A stretch of 64,000 bases of DNA from Agapetus fuscipes (lineage: Eukaryota > Arthropoda > Insecta > Trichoptera > Glossosomatidae). Below, one piece after another: positions 39,900 through 52,292 of the stretch (the stretch's first letter is position 1; every line of letters begins with the position of its first letter). Under the pieces are notes generated by a model. The model was not told the origin of the DNA. It worked only from the letters and a program-made list of their open reading frames with translations, and made no database searches. Both the position numbers and the translations under genes were made by a program. The stretch is from the NCBI GenBank assembly GCA_951799405.1, contig OX637353.1, forward strand, positions 1,550,001-1,614,000. Direction: 5' to 3'.

Positions 39900-40580
39900 G
39901 TGAGTATCAAACCATCCTCAATCTTAAAATTTCTTGGAGTATATATAGATTCTGGACTTTCACTGGAAACCCAAATATCAAAAACAGTAAGTGCTGGAAT
40001 GTTCCAGATTAGATTGATCAGGAGCATCAGGAGATGCTTGCCAGTCGAGGAAACCAAGGCTCTTTTTGCTGCATTTGTGCTCTCCCGGCTTGATTACTGT
40101 AATGGGATATACAGTGGCTTGCCACTTGTACAGCTGGGCAGACTTCAATCTGTGCTTAATGCTGCGGCACGTTTGATCTGTAATTTAAAAATTACTGAGC
40201 ACATCACACCCTCACTCAGGGATCAGCTTCATTGGCTGGAAATAAAGGAGAGGGTGGAGTACAAGGTCTGCTTAACTGTATTTAAGTCCTCGCAGAACAT
40301 TGCGCCACTGTATATCTCAGAGCTATGTGTGGGGGACACAGTAGAGGGTAGGCGGGGTACCCTGAGGTCTGCATGCAATACTGCTGTGAATGGATTCAGG
40401 GTTCCCTGCAGAAGCAACATGGCCAATTATTTAGATCGTGCCTTTTGCATTGCTGGCCCTCTGCTGTGGAATGCCTTACCACACGAGCTGAGAGCTGTGG
40501 AGAGTACAAGTGCATTTAAGTCAGGATTGAAGACACGCTTGTTCAGGAGGGGCTATGGCTCTGCAGTGCCCTTGCAGTGA
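39900..40580 (+). pseudogene. LINE reverse-transcriptase C-terminal fragment (same element)
   Basis: 226 codons open in the next frame. It begins immediately after where YxDD would lie (LKFLGVYIDSGLSLETQISK), then LSRLDYCNGIYSGLP, LQSVLNAAARLICN, and the terminal DRAFCIAGPLLWNALPHELR with FKSGLKTRLFRRG. This is the standard post-catalytic region of CR1/L2/Rex1-type LINEs. It follows the endonuclease fragment by 4 nt, so roughly 2 kb of ORF was removed by one internal deletion. A TTATTATT-type tail follows at about 40610-40630. Confidence 0.85.
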
Positions 40581-40819
40581 ATTCACAAAACGGCACTAAA
40601 AATATTGTCAATTTATTATTATTATTTATTAAAAGCCATCGATTCTTCTTTTTGTAACTTCAATAGTAAAGCTATCTTTTTCCGTTGACTCAAATTTCTC
40701 ACATATCGTCATACTGCCTTGATTCACGATTGCAATTCCTAATTTTCCATTTTAAAAGCCTAGAAGTCTTATCATTTTTAAGTTTTATCCTGCACCATTA
40801 TTTTTTTCTTAATTATTGG

Positions 40820-41050
40820 CGTTGGTATGAGACAGGCCACCCATATTGTAGAAAAGTGTACTCTACAATTTAGCCCTTGTTTCAGGGACGGTCGGCACAA
40901 TTTTAAGGGTTTATGTGCATTTGTGATTTAGATTTTAAGTTGCAAGGACACATGCGGCATTTGAAATCGGAGATTTATTAAGCATTTAAGATTCATACAC
41001 TTTATATGAATCTTAAATGTTTATGTATCTTTGAAACTTATATTGCAGAT
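40820..41050 (+). mobile_element. S1 repeat, diverged
   Basis: GTTGGTATGAGACAGGCCAC, then CCCTTGTTTCAGGGACGGTC and GGACACATGCGGCATTTG appear in S1 order. The tail is degraded. Confidence 0.7.
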
Positions 41051-42271
41051 TATTATACATTGCAAGATTAATCAGAGACACTTATTCTAGATTTTGTAAT
41101 TATATTCTGATTATAAAATATTGCACAGCCTCTTCGATGGCTTGGAGTTGGTAGATAAGATCCGCTGCAGGGAGAGAGCATATTTCGGCACCGTATGTGC
41201 ACTGCTGATAACTAAAGAGTAATTTCTCAAAAACGTCTTGTTTGTGTAGCGCCACTCTCGCAACAGACGCGCGTGATCCTTGCCAGCCAGCCGCGATGTC
41301 AGTGTTGCGTTACATTGTTTCGCGTAACCGGGAGGCAGTTAAATTAGCTGAGATCCCGCTCCCCTGCGCAGAACCGTTCACTTTCATTGCTATTTTATAT
41401 TAAGTGCCGACATTACGGCGCTCTCATTACTCCACTCTTATATCTCACACTTACTCCAGCAGTTATCTATGCGGGCGCCAGCATCGCGGCATCGACAATA
41501 AAGGACAACAACAACTTCCTACCCTGTATTCAGCTGTTTATAATCACTACAATTTTCACGCTCGTTCTTTTGAGCCATATTTAATCATTACTCTAAATTG
41601 ATGTTAGATGATTCGAAATTTGTTTTGAAGTTTGAATAATTTTTCAGAAATCTATTATTGTTGGATATACAGGTTGGAGTACCTACAAGAGCGAGCACCT
41701 CGTTGAGGCAACAAAACGTGATAAGGGAATCGATATAATCACACATTTAAAATAACGTTATTAACGATTTTTTTCAATATTTATTATTTTTTGAAAAGGA
41801 AAAGATTAAATTATTGTTAAGGTAAATATTTGCCTCCAAACATACAACGTAAATACATCATCTATGATGATTTGCTTTTCTCTCATTTCGAAACGGTTTC
41901 ATTTATCCATTATTAAACCCGTAACTTTTCATGTATTTTTTTTATCACTTAATCAGACAAAAAATGAAACTTTGGAAATTTCAGTTCCAAATTGTAGATT
42001 TAAGGTAGAAATGGACGGAAAATGAAGCGTCTGATATCACTTCTATTTCCTGTTCCTATTATTATTATCCAATCTCAGCAATGAATATTATAAAAGCGTC
42101 ACAAAGAAAAGAGAGGAATTAAATATGAGAGCATCCTCTTCCAGCATCACAATAAACAAAACACCAATAAAATATTCACTGTTGTAATACTAAACCTGCC
42201 TTGAAATTGTAAAGCAACGCTGTGAAAAATATACGCAATACGCATGTTGGGCATACATTTCAGATAACTGA
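41051..42271. other. unassigned; GC-richer patch 41240-41390
   Basis: The patch (AGCCAGCCGCGATGTCAGTG) has raised CpG content but no ORF of note. The rest is AT-rich. Confidence 0.4.
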
Positions 42272-42279
42272 CTTGCTTG

Positions 42280-42959
42280 CAGTGGCGTGACTATATTACA
42301 AGCTAAAAAGCTAAGCATGCGTACCCTCAGAAATGAAAATAATGAATATTTTTGAGTAGATTAAAGATATATTATATCAATATTCGTGCTTCTGCCATCT
42401 GTGACGTCTCTGTTCTTTAAAAGTGATTGAGAAATGTATGTACCTGTCTTTGTTTAACTTATGAAAAAGCTTGACCTCTGTAAGTTTGTATGAAGATAGT
42501 CGCTTAAGCTCTTTTAATTCTAAATAAAAACGTACATTCACTGATTGTGCTTGAAGATGTGGCTTGGAGTACGCATGATAATAATATTATGATATGCTAA
42601 GCTTTTTGTCGATTAAATTTTACGATTCCAGACTGAAGCTGTTTACAGATTTATGATGACTTATGTAGTGTTTTGAAAACACTGTCGCGTCAGCTTCAAA
42701 TATAAAAATAAATAACTTACTCCTTGTTTGCGATCGAGAATTCGGTTTTTTATAGTATACAATGAATTCCTGTGAAAATATAGTTGTACCTTGTAAGGAT
42801 CTTAAGTATGTGAAGATTTATTGATTTATCCAAAATCGAAGTCTGAAGAGATTAAGAAACACTGTGGAAAAAAACAAAGGGGTAAGATTTATTATTTCTG
42901 ATTTAGTGAAACTTTAATTATCCAGCATGCGCATGGCAGAAATCGTAGGCACGCCACTG
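42280..42959. mobile_element. hAT-like non-autonomous element
   Basis: Ends CAGTGGCGTG and CACGCCACTG are inverted. Flanks CTTGCTTG (42272-42279) and CTTGCTGG (42960-42967) form an 8-bp target duplication with one change. Subterminal AGCATGCG occurs near both ends (about 42315 and 42924). 680 bp, no transposase ORF. Confidence 0.75.
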
Positions 42960-42967
42960 CTTGCTGG

Positions 42968-45090
42968 TAGTCTCCGGTACTTACGAGCAGATGACATTTG
43001 CTACGGTGACTACGGTGCCTTAATAACTGATTCAGGTAATGTATGAGAAAATTAATAAAACTTAGCAATAAATATCTGTATGATAATTTTGAAGTAAGGA
43101 AAAATGAGGTAAGGACATAAACTCGTATTTGTCGATTCGATGGATTCGATTTTAAATTTGTCTATAATCATAAACTATTTTTTATTTAAAGAGAACTCTT
43201 TGTAACCTTATCTCATAGCGCAATACACCCAGACACAATAAAGGGATTTAATATTTATAATTAAAATTTTCTCATAATTATTATTCACAAGTTAATAAAT
43301 TCCCGAATTTCCCAACTAGGTGATATTGTCCTTAAGGGCGCGCTGTGTTCGTCTCAACTTTAATATTTGTTCTGATGAATTTCGTCTGTTTCCTCGTTGA
43401 CAATTTCTGTTACGCACAAAGGGTAGTTTCACGTCTCACGCTGTTCGTTCACAATGGGCGCGCGACGCCCGGATTATCATGCTCGTAGCCCAAGCGCTGC
43501 TCCACACAGAAGAAATGAACGCGCCATTGTCAAGGCAACTGAGCATATTGGTCCTTCATCTGTTGTGTTGGATTTTTAACTAAGAAATAAAAAAATAAAC
43601 GTCAAATTAATGTTAAAATTTAACATGTTGAAAATTATACCATTTCCTTTTTAAATAAAAGATTTTTTTCACTACTCTCAATCCCATGTTGTGTATATAA
43701 TATATTGCAGATACCAACAACAAGGTTTAGTCTTTTTTCCGTCTTGAAGACTTGTAATCAGCAAAATAAATAAGAGAATGAGGTATATTTTACGTTTTTT
43801 ATTTAACATACAACATAACACTTTCAGAATGCCAAAGCAGAAAAACACTCGAACACAAATATAACTCACTTTTGACCTACATTAAAATGAAATAAAAAAT
43901 ATCGAAAACTGTAAAAACGAAACCAAGTTAAATGAATTAGCATAATTTGATGACAATCAAATGTAGTTGTTTCAATACATTCGGGTTGTTTAAGCTTTTC
44001 ACTAAATCTGGATGTTTTTTAGGATGATTACGAGGTCCACCCAGTTGAAGTAGGCGGCCATGGAACTGAAGTCCCAAGCTCGACCCCCTACAGGCGCCTT
44101 TTGTTCTCCTTCTTATTTACGACCCTTACAGAGTGTTTGGGAGACAGAATATAGCCCTGGATAGAATGTTCCTCCCTAGAATATGGGTCTTTCCTTAGAA
44201 TAATAGAATAGCATGGAGAACGTGTATCGGGGCTTAACCATACCGCTTCCAAAGGGTTGCTAAAGAAATTAACGTATTATTATAGATTATTTAAAAAATG
44301 TGGGTAGGTACCTAACAAAACCGATGAATAGTTCTAAAATATTTGAGAGAAGAAATAATTATCTAGGTTTTTTTGCAGTAACTTCGTAAAAAATATTTTG
44401 AATTTTATGGTAGTAGGAGTTACGAATTTAAAATTTGTTAAATGAGTGCTAATTTTCACTGACTACTTAATTTATCAAATGATAGACGTTAAAAAATGAG
44501 AAAATCAATTAAAGGTCTAACTGCTAGTCAAATAATCGTCAACAATACTTGAGTCATCGTTTGTGAATGAAGCTTTTCATAACCAATGTAAAATAAACGA
44601 ACAAATTCAAATTTCGAACAAGTACTGAAAAGTATAAATACCACGCTTCTTCAAGTACTTTACGTAGAGACACATTGACTAAGATACGGGGCATACGTAC
44701 GTATATTTCCATAAAAAGGTCCTGAATAAGACCATCAGAGATTTTCCAGTACATCACTCACATTGTTTATTATTTTTAGATTTGATTATTTTAACTATAC
44801 ACATTATTATTGTTACATTTTAATTCGTGAATATTCATTATTTTTAAAATAAATTTACTGCTTTGAAATTCTCTTTCTTAGAAGGTTATATGGAGTGGGC
44901 TTGGTACGCAGCGCGCCCTCTACGATACTTTGCCCTCGCTCCCCTCCACACACATGACGTCTAATCCTCCGACGTAACTCTTGCTAAGCTGAGATTGAGC
45001 GGTGAATTTTACGTTCAGCCAGGATCAGAGTGAATCTTAACAGCCCGACAAACGAGTCGGCGCTTCCAGAGGAGGAGTCGCATGGGAGAG
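42968..45090. other. unassigned AT-rich sequence
   Basis: Small GC-richer patches at 43440-43510 and 44890-45090. 44030-44130 (GGTCCACCCAGTTGAAGTAG...) looks repeat-like but no second copy was found in the window. No gene. Confidence 0.4.
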
Positions 45091-45217
45091 GGACTCCTAT
45101 AGGAGAGAGGGACTCCTATAGGAGAGAGGGACTCCTATAGGAGAGAGGGACTCCTATAGGAGAGAGGGACTCCTATAGAAGAGAGGGACTCCTATAGGAG
45201 GGACCGACTCCTATTGG
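45091..45217. repeat. 19-bp palindromic tandem array, 7 units
   Basis: The core CTCCTATAGGAG, a perfect 12-bp palindrome, starts at 45094, 45113, 45132, 45151, 45170, 45189 and 45208, exactly 19 bp apart. Linker GAGAGGGA. Units 5 and 7 have a base change breaking the palindrome (ATAGAAG; ATTGGA). Confidence 0.95.
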
Positions 45218-46170
45218 AAACGAGACGTCTCAAGCGTTGCGCTATGTAAATATAAATTCTTTGCTTAACCATGTGTAAAGCGACGACTAAGATAACAAAG
45301 ACTGCGCGTCATGTAGCTACAAACCAAAAATGTAAAGTTGCAATGCGATAATACGAGAACAATATGGAATTCGAATGAGGTTATCTTTTATTTTTTCTTT
45401 CATCCGGCCTCATACAATTATTTAGAGAAATAAAAAATACGCATTATTCATCAAATTAATATTGAAACTACAAAATGTTATCATATTTAAGTGTAATTGT
45501 AATTGCTTTCATTTCGATTTATTTCACCTTTTCCCTCGAAAACATGATATCACTTGTTTGATTTGCTATTCTTGTCATTTACCCTAGTTTTATCCTATTT
45601 CAGTCCTCAAACTTGTTATGACATCCCATAAAAAATAAAAAAGATTTTGAAATCTCTTTTTTTCTGCTTTTTAAGTTTTCCGCAAGTGCAGCGATACATG
45701 CGAGTTAAAAAAAAATTTTTTCAAGAAAAGGTTCAAGATTATAAAAATTATGAACAAATTCATTCCTTCTACACCCTCAATTATTGTAAAATTTGCGTAT
45801 TTTTATGTAATCCAAATAGAGTTTGAATACAACCTACTTTATGTTATTTTGACTAAGATGGAACCCGCCCAGCCCCTGCCCAGAAGTAGCTGTAATGTAC
45901 CTTGAATTTACAAACCTTATCCTGTAATCTTAAATTTTACGTATGAACTAAACTTTGATAGTAAGCTAATGGTATTATACATTTCGATAGTATTTTCAAT
46001 ACAAATTTCAATGAAAATTTCAGCAAATAGTGATCTCATCTAATCAAGTTTTGCTTACAACGTTTTAACTTAGTTGGTAATGTCCCATTAAAAAGCAGGC
46101 ATTATTAACATTATTTACTCATTTATTTTATAAGTAGAGTTGCGTAGACGTTAAATTGCTTGCCAAAGGG
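45218..46170. other. unassigned AT-rich sequence
   Basis: No gene or recognised repeat. Confidence 0.4.
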
Positions 46171-46920
46171 TTTTTTTTTTTTTTTTTTTTTTTTTATTTA
46201 TTTTAAAGAAACACAACAGCACATACAAAGCATAAACTCGCAAAAGAATGAAAAGAAAAATATTTTAAGGCCAATAACAGGTTTCGTTAACTTAAAAATT
46301 TCAAAGATACAAACAATCCATATCTACAAATAGCAATACGAAGAGAAAAAAATAAACAAAATAACAAGGTTTAAAATAAAACACAAGAAAAAAAACCAAC
46401 TAACAACAAATAATCAGAAAAAAACAACTAACAGAGAACAGGTTTAAGAAAAACGAGAAATACAAATACATATTTATATATATATATATGTGCAAATACA
46501 CAGAGAGATGAAAGGATGTTTGAGGAAAGGAGGAAGGATGATAAAAGGGATGAGAAGGGAGCTACCTTGATAAAACAGCAATCACACCGTCGAGAAATTT
46601 ACTTTTTGATAATAAAAATATGTCTAAATCGTTAAAATTATCATTGTAAGTGCTGAGCAATCTGTTCATTATTGAATTTTTAGCATAATTTGAATGATAT
46701 GTATTAGAAAAGAATAGAGAACCAAGTCTAGTGCGTCTAGAGTGTGGTACACGATAAGTGATCCCCCCACATAGAGAATTAGAATCAATATAGCCATGAA
46801 TGAGGCCATATAAAAAACTCATGTCTAGGAGAATCCGACGGGATTTCATTGGCATCATTCCATGATGATGAGCGGCAGCACGATGATCATTAAAGTAAAC
46901 ATGTGCCCTGAAGTTTTGCA
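46171..46920 (-). mobile_element. 5'-truncated LINE (Jockey/CR1-like) with poly(A)
   Basis: On the minus strand a 5'-truncated ORF (46562-46920) is followed by a ~370-bp untranslated region and a run of more than 20 A (T run at 46171-46195 on +). A truncated copy ending in poly(A) is the signature of target-primed reverse transcription. Confidence 0.75.
46562..46920 (-). pseudogene. LINE reverse-transcriptase C-terminal tail
   Basis: Reads LQNFRAHVYFNDHRAAAHHH, then MKSRRILLDMSFLYGLIHGY, IDSNSLCGGITYRVPHSRR and RTRLGSLFFSNTYHSNYAKN, ending FLDGVIAVLSR. The 'RR..DM.F.Y.L.HG.ID...L' pattern followed by 'VP....R....LF' is common in the C-terminal tail of Jockey/CR1-type insect LINEs. Catalytic parts are absent. 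Confidence 0.7.
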
Positions 46921-47101
46921 GGCATGTCTCTTAAGATACTGTCCCTAACAACTTTTTCCGTTGGCTTGTGAATGGAATTGAAAACTTTTGTGAAAATTTA
47001 AAATCTTTGTGAAAAATTGCAATACGTATATTTTTAAACATTCAAATTTCTGAACCTACAAATGTACCAAGTGGTTGATAATTTTAGTATTAAAAAAAGG
47101 C

Positions 47102-47190
47102 AGTTAATAATAATAATAAAAATAATAGGATGATTTATTTGGTGACCGCTTTTTTGTGTGAATCACACCTCAAGAGAAAAAATATAAGTC
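47102..47190 (-). mobile_element. 3' tail of the 5S/tRNA chimeric SINE
   Basis: The minus strand reads CTCTTGAGGTGTGATTCACA, CACCAAATAAATCATCCTAT and an (ATT)n tail, as at 23895-23972. Confidence 0.75.
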
Positions 47191-47216
47191 GTTCCAAATT
47201 TTCAAACACCAATAAA

Positions 47217-47250
47217 GTATATTTTTTATGGTTTGTGTATTAACACTGAA
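47217..47250. repeat. Penelope terminal block fragment
   Basis: ATGGTTTGTGTATTAACACT matches, in reverse, the terminal block next to copies A (11390-11425) and D (48897-48935). Confidence 0.5.
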
Positions 47251-48280
47251 ACTTCATATTTGATTTTCACTAAATTTTTTAAATTAAGTCTATATTTTCT
47301 ATGTAAGTATGTAGGTACTATTAACAGTTATTTAGAACATTCAAAAGAGGGAACGCTCGCACTGATTCTTATCTTGAAAAATACTTCAAATATCTCTATT
47401 GAAATTTCTTCCTGTGATAAAGCATTTTCTGTTGAATGTGAAGGTTCATTTACACTGGACATCTAGAGATATAAAAGAAAACAAGATCTGACTGACACCC
47501 TTGTCCACGATACATGTCAGTTGTTGAGAAATAAAATTGAAATTATGTTTTTTTTACTATAATATTGAATAAAAAATTGCAGAAAGACGATAGAATGACA
47601 GTATAAAACGACTATACTAAGTTAGTTTTAGAACAATCCAGAAATAAACGTAGTCCAAATGAAAGAATAATTAAGTTGTGAATTGAATGCCTGGTCTTTT
47701 ATCACTTGTCATTTGTTTATCTTGTGTTTAACAGATCATAACAGTATAATATTAAGACTGCGGTATCCTGTAAATTTGCAAAATGGAAGTCTTTGCGAAA
47801 TTTCCTCAGAGAGCGGTATTAATTCAAATGTTTTGCTATCTGCCCAGTCTACTTGAAACAAATAGAGTCAGTTAGTCATGCCACCGGCCAGATTTCTCCA
47901 AGGGCCGTTTCCAGGGGATCGCTATAATAGTTCGCCTAACTGTAAACGCCCAACGGCCGTCTCCTACTAAAGTTTTATCTGTCGTAACCTTGTTACGGCC
48001 TGGGTGTAAATTATAAATGAAAATGCTCGGCGCACATATGTACATATGTACTCGCACTCGCTCCGGTGAATTTACGCAAGACACTTTATATGACAAAGGA
48101 AAAACAAAAACTAAGGATATTTCCTACAATTTTACATTTATTTTATTTGATAAAATCTGAAGAAGAATAAAACTTAAAACTTTCTATTGAGAGGTTACCG
48201 ACTTTACTAGGTGAATAAAAGGTACCTAACAAAATGTCTCAGGAAATCAAAAAGTAGTTTTTTTTTATTTACCCCATAAC
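47251..48280. other. unassigned; GC-richer patch 47875-48070
   Basis: The patch (CCAACGGCCGTCTCC, TTGTTACGGCC) has no convincing ORF. Nothing else. Confidence 0.4.
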
Positions 48281-48492
48281 TTAATGCTTGGTTTGAGGCT
48301 GAGTTTTGATGTCACCCCGGTTTCAGGGAAAGTCGCAGGGCTCTTGTGCATTTAAAGTTTGGTTTTTGTTAGTAAGTACACATGCAGAATTTGTAAGCGC
48401 AAACTTACACGTGTCTACATTTAATATGAAAAACTGGGAATGCATTTAATATGAAATTTAAATGTTTATATCTCTTTGCCACTTATATATAT
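48281..48492 (+). mobile_element. S1 repeat, diverged
   Basis: GATGTCACCCCGGTTTCAGG ... GTACACATGCAGAATTTGTA ... ATATGAAATTTAAATGTTTA in S1 order; 5' part shortened. Confidence 0.75.
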
Positions 48493-48552
48493 GCATAATA
48501 GATCACGTTCTCAAATAACCACGATTATTTATGCTACCCAACCAAAACTGAT

Positions 48553-48593
48553 CTACAAAATATCCGTAATTTACAATCACGGATATTTTGTAG
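48553..48593. repeat. perfect 15-bp stem hairpin
   Basis: CTACAAAATATCCGT at 48553-48567 pairs perfectly with 48579-48593 across an 11-nt loop. Confidence 0.85.
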
Positions 48594-48694
48594 AAAAATG
48601 GTTTTAAATCTTCGCACAATAAATTGTTTTAATCTTTTTCACAAGTTCTCATTTTTGTTATTGTGCAACTAGGATATATCCAAAAAAAAAATTT

Positions 48695-48935
48695 AGTTGG
48701 TTATTTAATAAACAAACACCTTTTACTTTATTCGAACACTGTTTTTTATTTCACAAATATAAAATAATATAAGTTAAAAAAAAATTCTACTAACGTTTTC
48801 GACTATTCAGTCATCATCAGGTAGGAAATTATTATACAAAGTAAAAATAAATATAAATAAAGTAAAAGGTGTTGTTTATTAAATAACCAACTAAAAAACA
48901 TGAATTTTCACAGTGTTAATACACAAACCATAAAT
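48695..48935 (-). mobile_element. Penelope-related foldback (copy D)
   Basis: Inverted ends TAGTTGGTTATTTAATAAAC (48695) and its complement ending at 48892. In the centre, on the minus strand from about 48825 down, CTGATGA, stem GACT/AGTC and GAAAACGTTAGTAG. The terminal block CATGAATTTTCACAGTGTTA follows at 48899. No ORF. Confidence 0.72.
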
Positions 48936-49012
48936 AATATACCAAAAAATTATGTTTTTAAAATACGAGAAGTTTTTCACTCAGCCATATTTGTTTTGAA
49001 TTTTATTCCTTA

Positions 49013-49431
49013 GGCCCGGTATTTTGAAGTATCGTAAAGTTAACTAAAATGCAATTTTAGTTAAATCATCATAATATTTCACTCACCGAATTTCGGCAGT
49101 AAATATTTAGTAACTTTAACTTTCGATTTTCAAGATGGCGGCGCTTCACTGACAGCAGCTGTTCTTTTTTAATGTAAGGATACATCAAAACTGTTGCAAA
49201 CTGAACATTTTTTGTCTCGTTTTCTAGCTTAATGAAGGTTAGGCATATGATTTTTATGAATAGTTGTTTGTTTTAAAGCTTTTGAAGGGCATTTTAATTA
49301 TTTCCAAGATTTAGGGGCGTGGCCTCATACTTCGGTAATGTTCGGTTTTAGTTAACTCGAGATTGAGTATTTTGAATGAAAGTTCAAGTAGTAGTTAACT
49401 AAAATATTACTACAGTTCAATATACCGGGCC
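49013..49431. mobile_element. Harbinger-like MITE
   Basis: Ends GGCCCGGTATTTTGAA and TATACCGGGCC, with TTA on both sides (49010-49012 and 49432-49434). Same family as 23413-23988. 419 bp, no ORF. Confidence 0.78.
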
Positions 49432-49434
49432 TTA

Positions 49435-49947
49435 GTTTAGAAAACGAACGTAAAAGAACAAAGATAAACAAAGGAAGTTGAGAATGATGGATCACGGAAA
49501 AGTTTGCCAGGAAAATACAAAAATCAGGTAGTAGGTAAGTAATAAGTATATTTTTTAGCACGCAAAAAAAATGATTTCGTTTTAACATGTTCTATCATTA
49601 TCAAATAAGTGTTATAATCGATAAACTTAATTTCAGATTATGTTGAACGTGTAAGCCTTAAACTCCTGTTCAATATGATGGTAAGTATTTTACATTTGAA
49701 CGAATTTGAATTTACACTGGTTGTCTTTTCTTAGGAGCTCATCTTGTTGACTGAAAAACTATTTATCAATCGGATAGTATGAACATTGTGTATCGTATAT
49801 TTTCATAAGACTTTAATAATTTTTTACTGCCTTTCTAAAATTGTATAAGTACGAGTAGGTACATGAAAAAGAATATCAAAGTAAAAAAAAATCAACCATG
49901 AATCCAACGAATATCAGAAAAGATTTTTACAAATTAAAGTACTAGTA
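49435..49947. other. unassigned AT-rich sequence
   Basis: Nothing recognised. Confidence 0.4.
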
Positions 49948-50199
49948 TTCCTTGACTTATAGGTTGGTATGAGGCTGACCACCCATACTGTAAAAAATGG
50001 TTCACTTTGCCAATGTCACCCCTGTTTCAGGGAATGTCGGCAAGAGTTGCAGGGCTTATGTTCATTTGAGGTTTGGATTTTATTTGTAAGTACACAATCA
50101 GCATTTGTAAGCGCGAACTACACGTGTTTGTTTGTGGGCATACATCTGAGAGCTTCGAATGAATATATCCTTGCAACTTAGATTATTATAGATTATAGA
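49948..50199 (+). mobile_element. S1 repeat, young subtype
   Basis: Almost identical to 25593-25840 (one difference seen), including a shared deletion of the usual TGTTGTAGG string. Tail TTAGATTATTATAGATTATAG. Confidence 0.9.
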
Positions 50200-51068
50200 A
50201 AGTGAAAAGTTCTTTCTACTTTTGTATGTAGTTTCTTAATATAATAAATTGGTACAAAATATTTTAGTAAAAATTTAAACAAGAATACAAAGTGTATCTA
50301 AACAATGTTTTTGTGTATTTGAAATAAAATATGAACGAGTGAGAAAGACAAAGAAGGATGCCACAATTTTTATGTACCGTAGTGCTGGATGAATTTTTGA
50401 AGAGATTTTCTTGTTTTCTTTGTTACTTTCTTTAGCGAGCATACGTGCATTTGTTGAAAATTTTCGAGAAGAATATATTTGAGGCTCAAACGCTTGTAAG
50501 AATACTGGATGAAACATATTGCAGTGAAGTAAAAATAAATATTTGGAATTGAAAGATACCTGCAATAAGAAATGCCAATTTCTTGTTTTCGTTTTATGAA
50601 ATGTTTCACTAGAAAATTTGTAGAAGTCCGTTTTAATTTTTCAAAAGGAAACACAAAACACTGCTGCATTCTAATAATATTCTTTGTTTGCTCATTTAAA
50701 AAAGAATGACAAATATCAAAGATAGTGGTTTCATTATTTGTTAAATCGACGAATAAAAAATATCAGTAGAATAAAAAAGTGTTTGGTGTTAATTGTTTTT
50801 TAAATTTCAAATTGTTCTTTTTTTAAATTTACGTTAACAAAAAATGGGAAAAAGCTTTATTGTTTTATATAAGAGCTTAATTTACAAGTGCTTTGCATTC
50901 AATGTGCTTTTTATCGTAACAAAACTGTTACAATAAAATTTAATCAAAATCAGAGTTATATTAGCGACTTCTTCTTAGTCATTAACATTTTAGAATTACT
51001 ACAAAGATTGAAATCGGCTAGTAGACAGTTTCTCATATTATATATTTTTACAACTTTGCAATGATGTC
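50200..51068. other. unassigned AT-rich sequence
   Basis: Short minus frames at 50275-50669 overlap each other and show no motif. Confidence 0.4.
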
Positions 51069-51408
51069 GCAAAAAAAAAAAAAAAAAAAAAACTAAGCTA
51101 CACATATAGTGTAACTTCTTGCCGCGTTATGCCTGAAGAAGTCGCATGTGGCGAGTTGAACCTATTTATTTTTACAGGTAAGGGGGCCGGCCTTACGCCA
51201 ACCACTTCAGTTGAAGTGGGGTTTTCCAAGCTCCCGGGGGCTGGTACTCATTTATTGTGACGGCTGAGTAAACTTTGCCGGTATTTTATTTTGGGTTTGA
51301 AATTAACACCGAAACGGGAAATCATTTCTGACACCCTTTGTGGAATTCGAACTCGAGCTCACGGCATTAAATGCAAGGACTCTACCAACTGAGCTATCGT
51401 GTCATAGA
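51069..51408 (-). mobile_element. S2 single-head SINE with long T run
   Basis: The minus strand has an A box (TAGCTCAGTTGGTAG), a B-box-like GAGTTCGAATTCC, the S2 body and the end TGTGTAGCTTAG followed by more than 20 T. Confidence 0.87.
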
Positions 51409-52069
51409 ATCGATACGAGACTTTTAATTAATCAATTATTAATTAATTAAGAATGATAATTTTTTCACCTTTTTGTTTTTTGCTTTTCTATTAAATTTGT
51501 CAGAAGCTTATTTAAATTAATGAATGAATAATATAAAACTCCTTTCCGATTTACATTCTTCCTTAAATTATAAAAAAAACTTTAATCTTTTCGTAATTAC
51601 ACTTTTTATTAAAAAGGAAGATAGCCATTGTGAATTGAAGCAAACAAAAACCCCTCGAGATACTCTGAGCTTGGAGAGTTAAAGTGTGTTTTTTGCTCCC
51701 TTATCGGAGCGTTTTGTACCGAGGTGCAACATTCGCTGTAAAACCTCTAGCAGGAGTTTAGCGGGAAATAATGAAGAATTTCACAACACGAGAGTCTTTT
51801 GAAAAGTTTACTTGCCCGCGAAGAGACTAACTTATTTAATGAATACCCCTTTTTATTATTTTTCCTTTACGGCTAAACTTACTTTTGAAAATTCTCTGTG
51901 AAACAGCTTTTCACCCTGTCAAGAATTCTGATATCATAGTGTAGGTATATGTATATTTGGTTCATATTTTCGAACTAAAAGTTATTTGAAACATTACTCT
52001 CTGCCCGTCAAAAATAAAACCCTTGTAATTTTACTAATTTTGAAACTAAAGATCCCTGAATAAAAAAAT
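51409..52069. other. unassigned AT-rich sequence
   Basis: Nothing recognised. Confidence 0.4.
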
Positions 52070-52292
52070 GGTAGCCCCCCATACTGTAAAAAATTGTTTC
52101 ACTTTAAGCAATGTCACTTAGGTATCAGGGAAAGCCGGCAGGAGTTGCTGGAACTGAATCTTCATGTGAGGTTTTTATTTTGTATGTGCACATGCAGCAT
52201 GTGAAAACGGGAACATACATGTGCCTCCTTGTGGGCATGTATTAAGTATGAGCTTTAAATGCCAATGTATCACACAGATTATAGATTATACG
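52070..52292 (+). mobile_element. S1 repeat, diverged
   Basis: CCCCCCATACTGTAAAAAAT ... CAGGGAAAGCCGGCAGGAGT ... CACATGCAGCATGTGAAAAC in S1 order, ending ATTATAGATTATA. Confidence 0.78.

Noticed and set aside
41090..41215. Minus-strand reading resembling a reverse-transcriptase tail (TYGAEICSLPAADLIYQLQ)
   Set aside because: Too short and without diagnostic motifs; could be chance.
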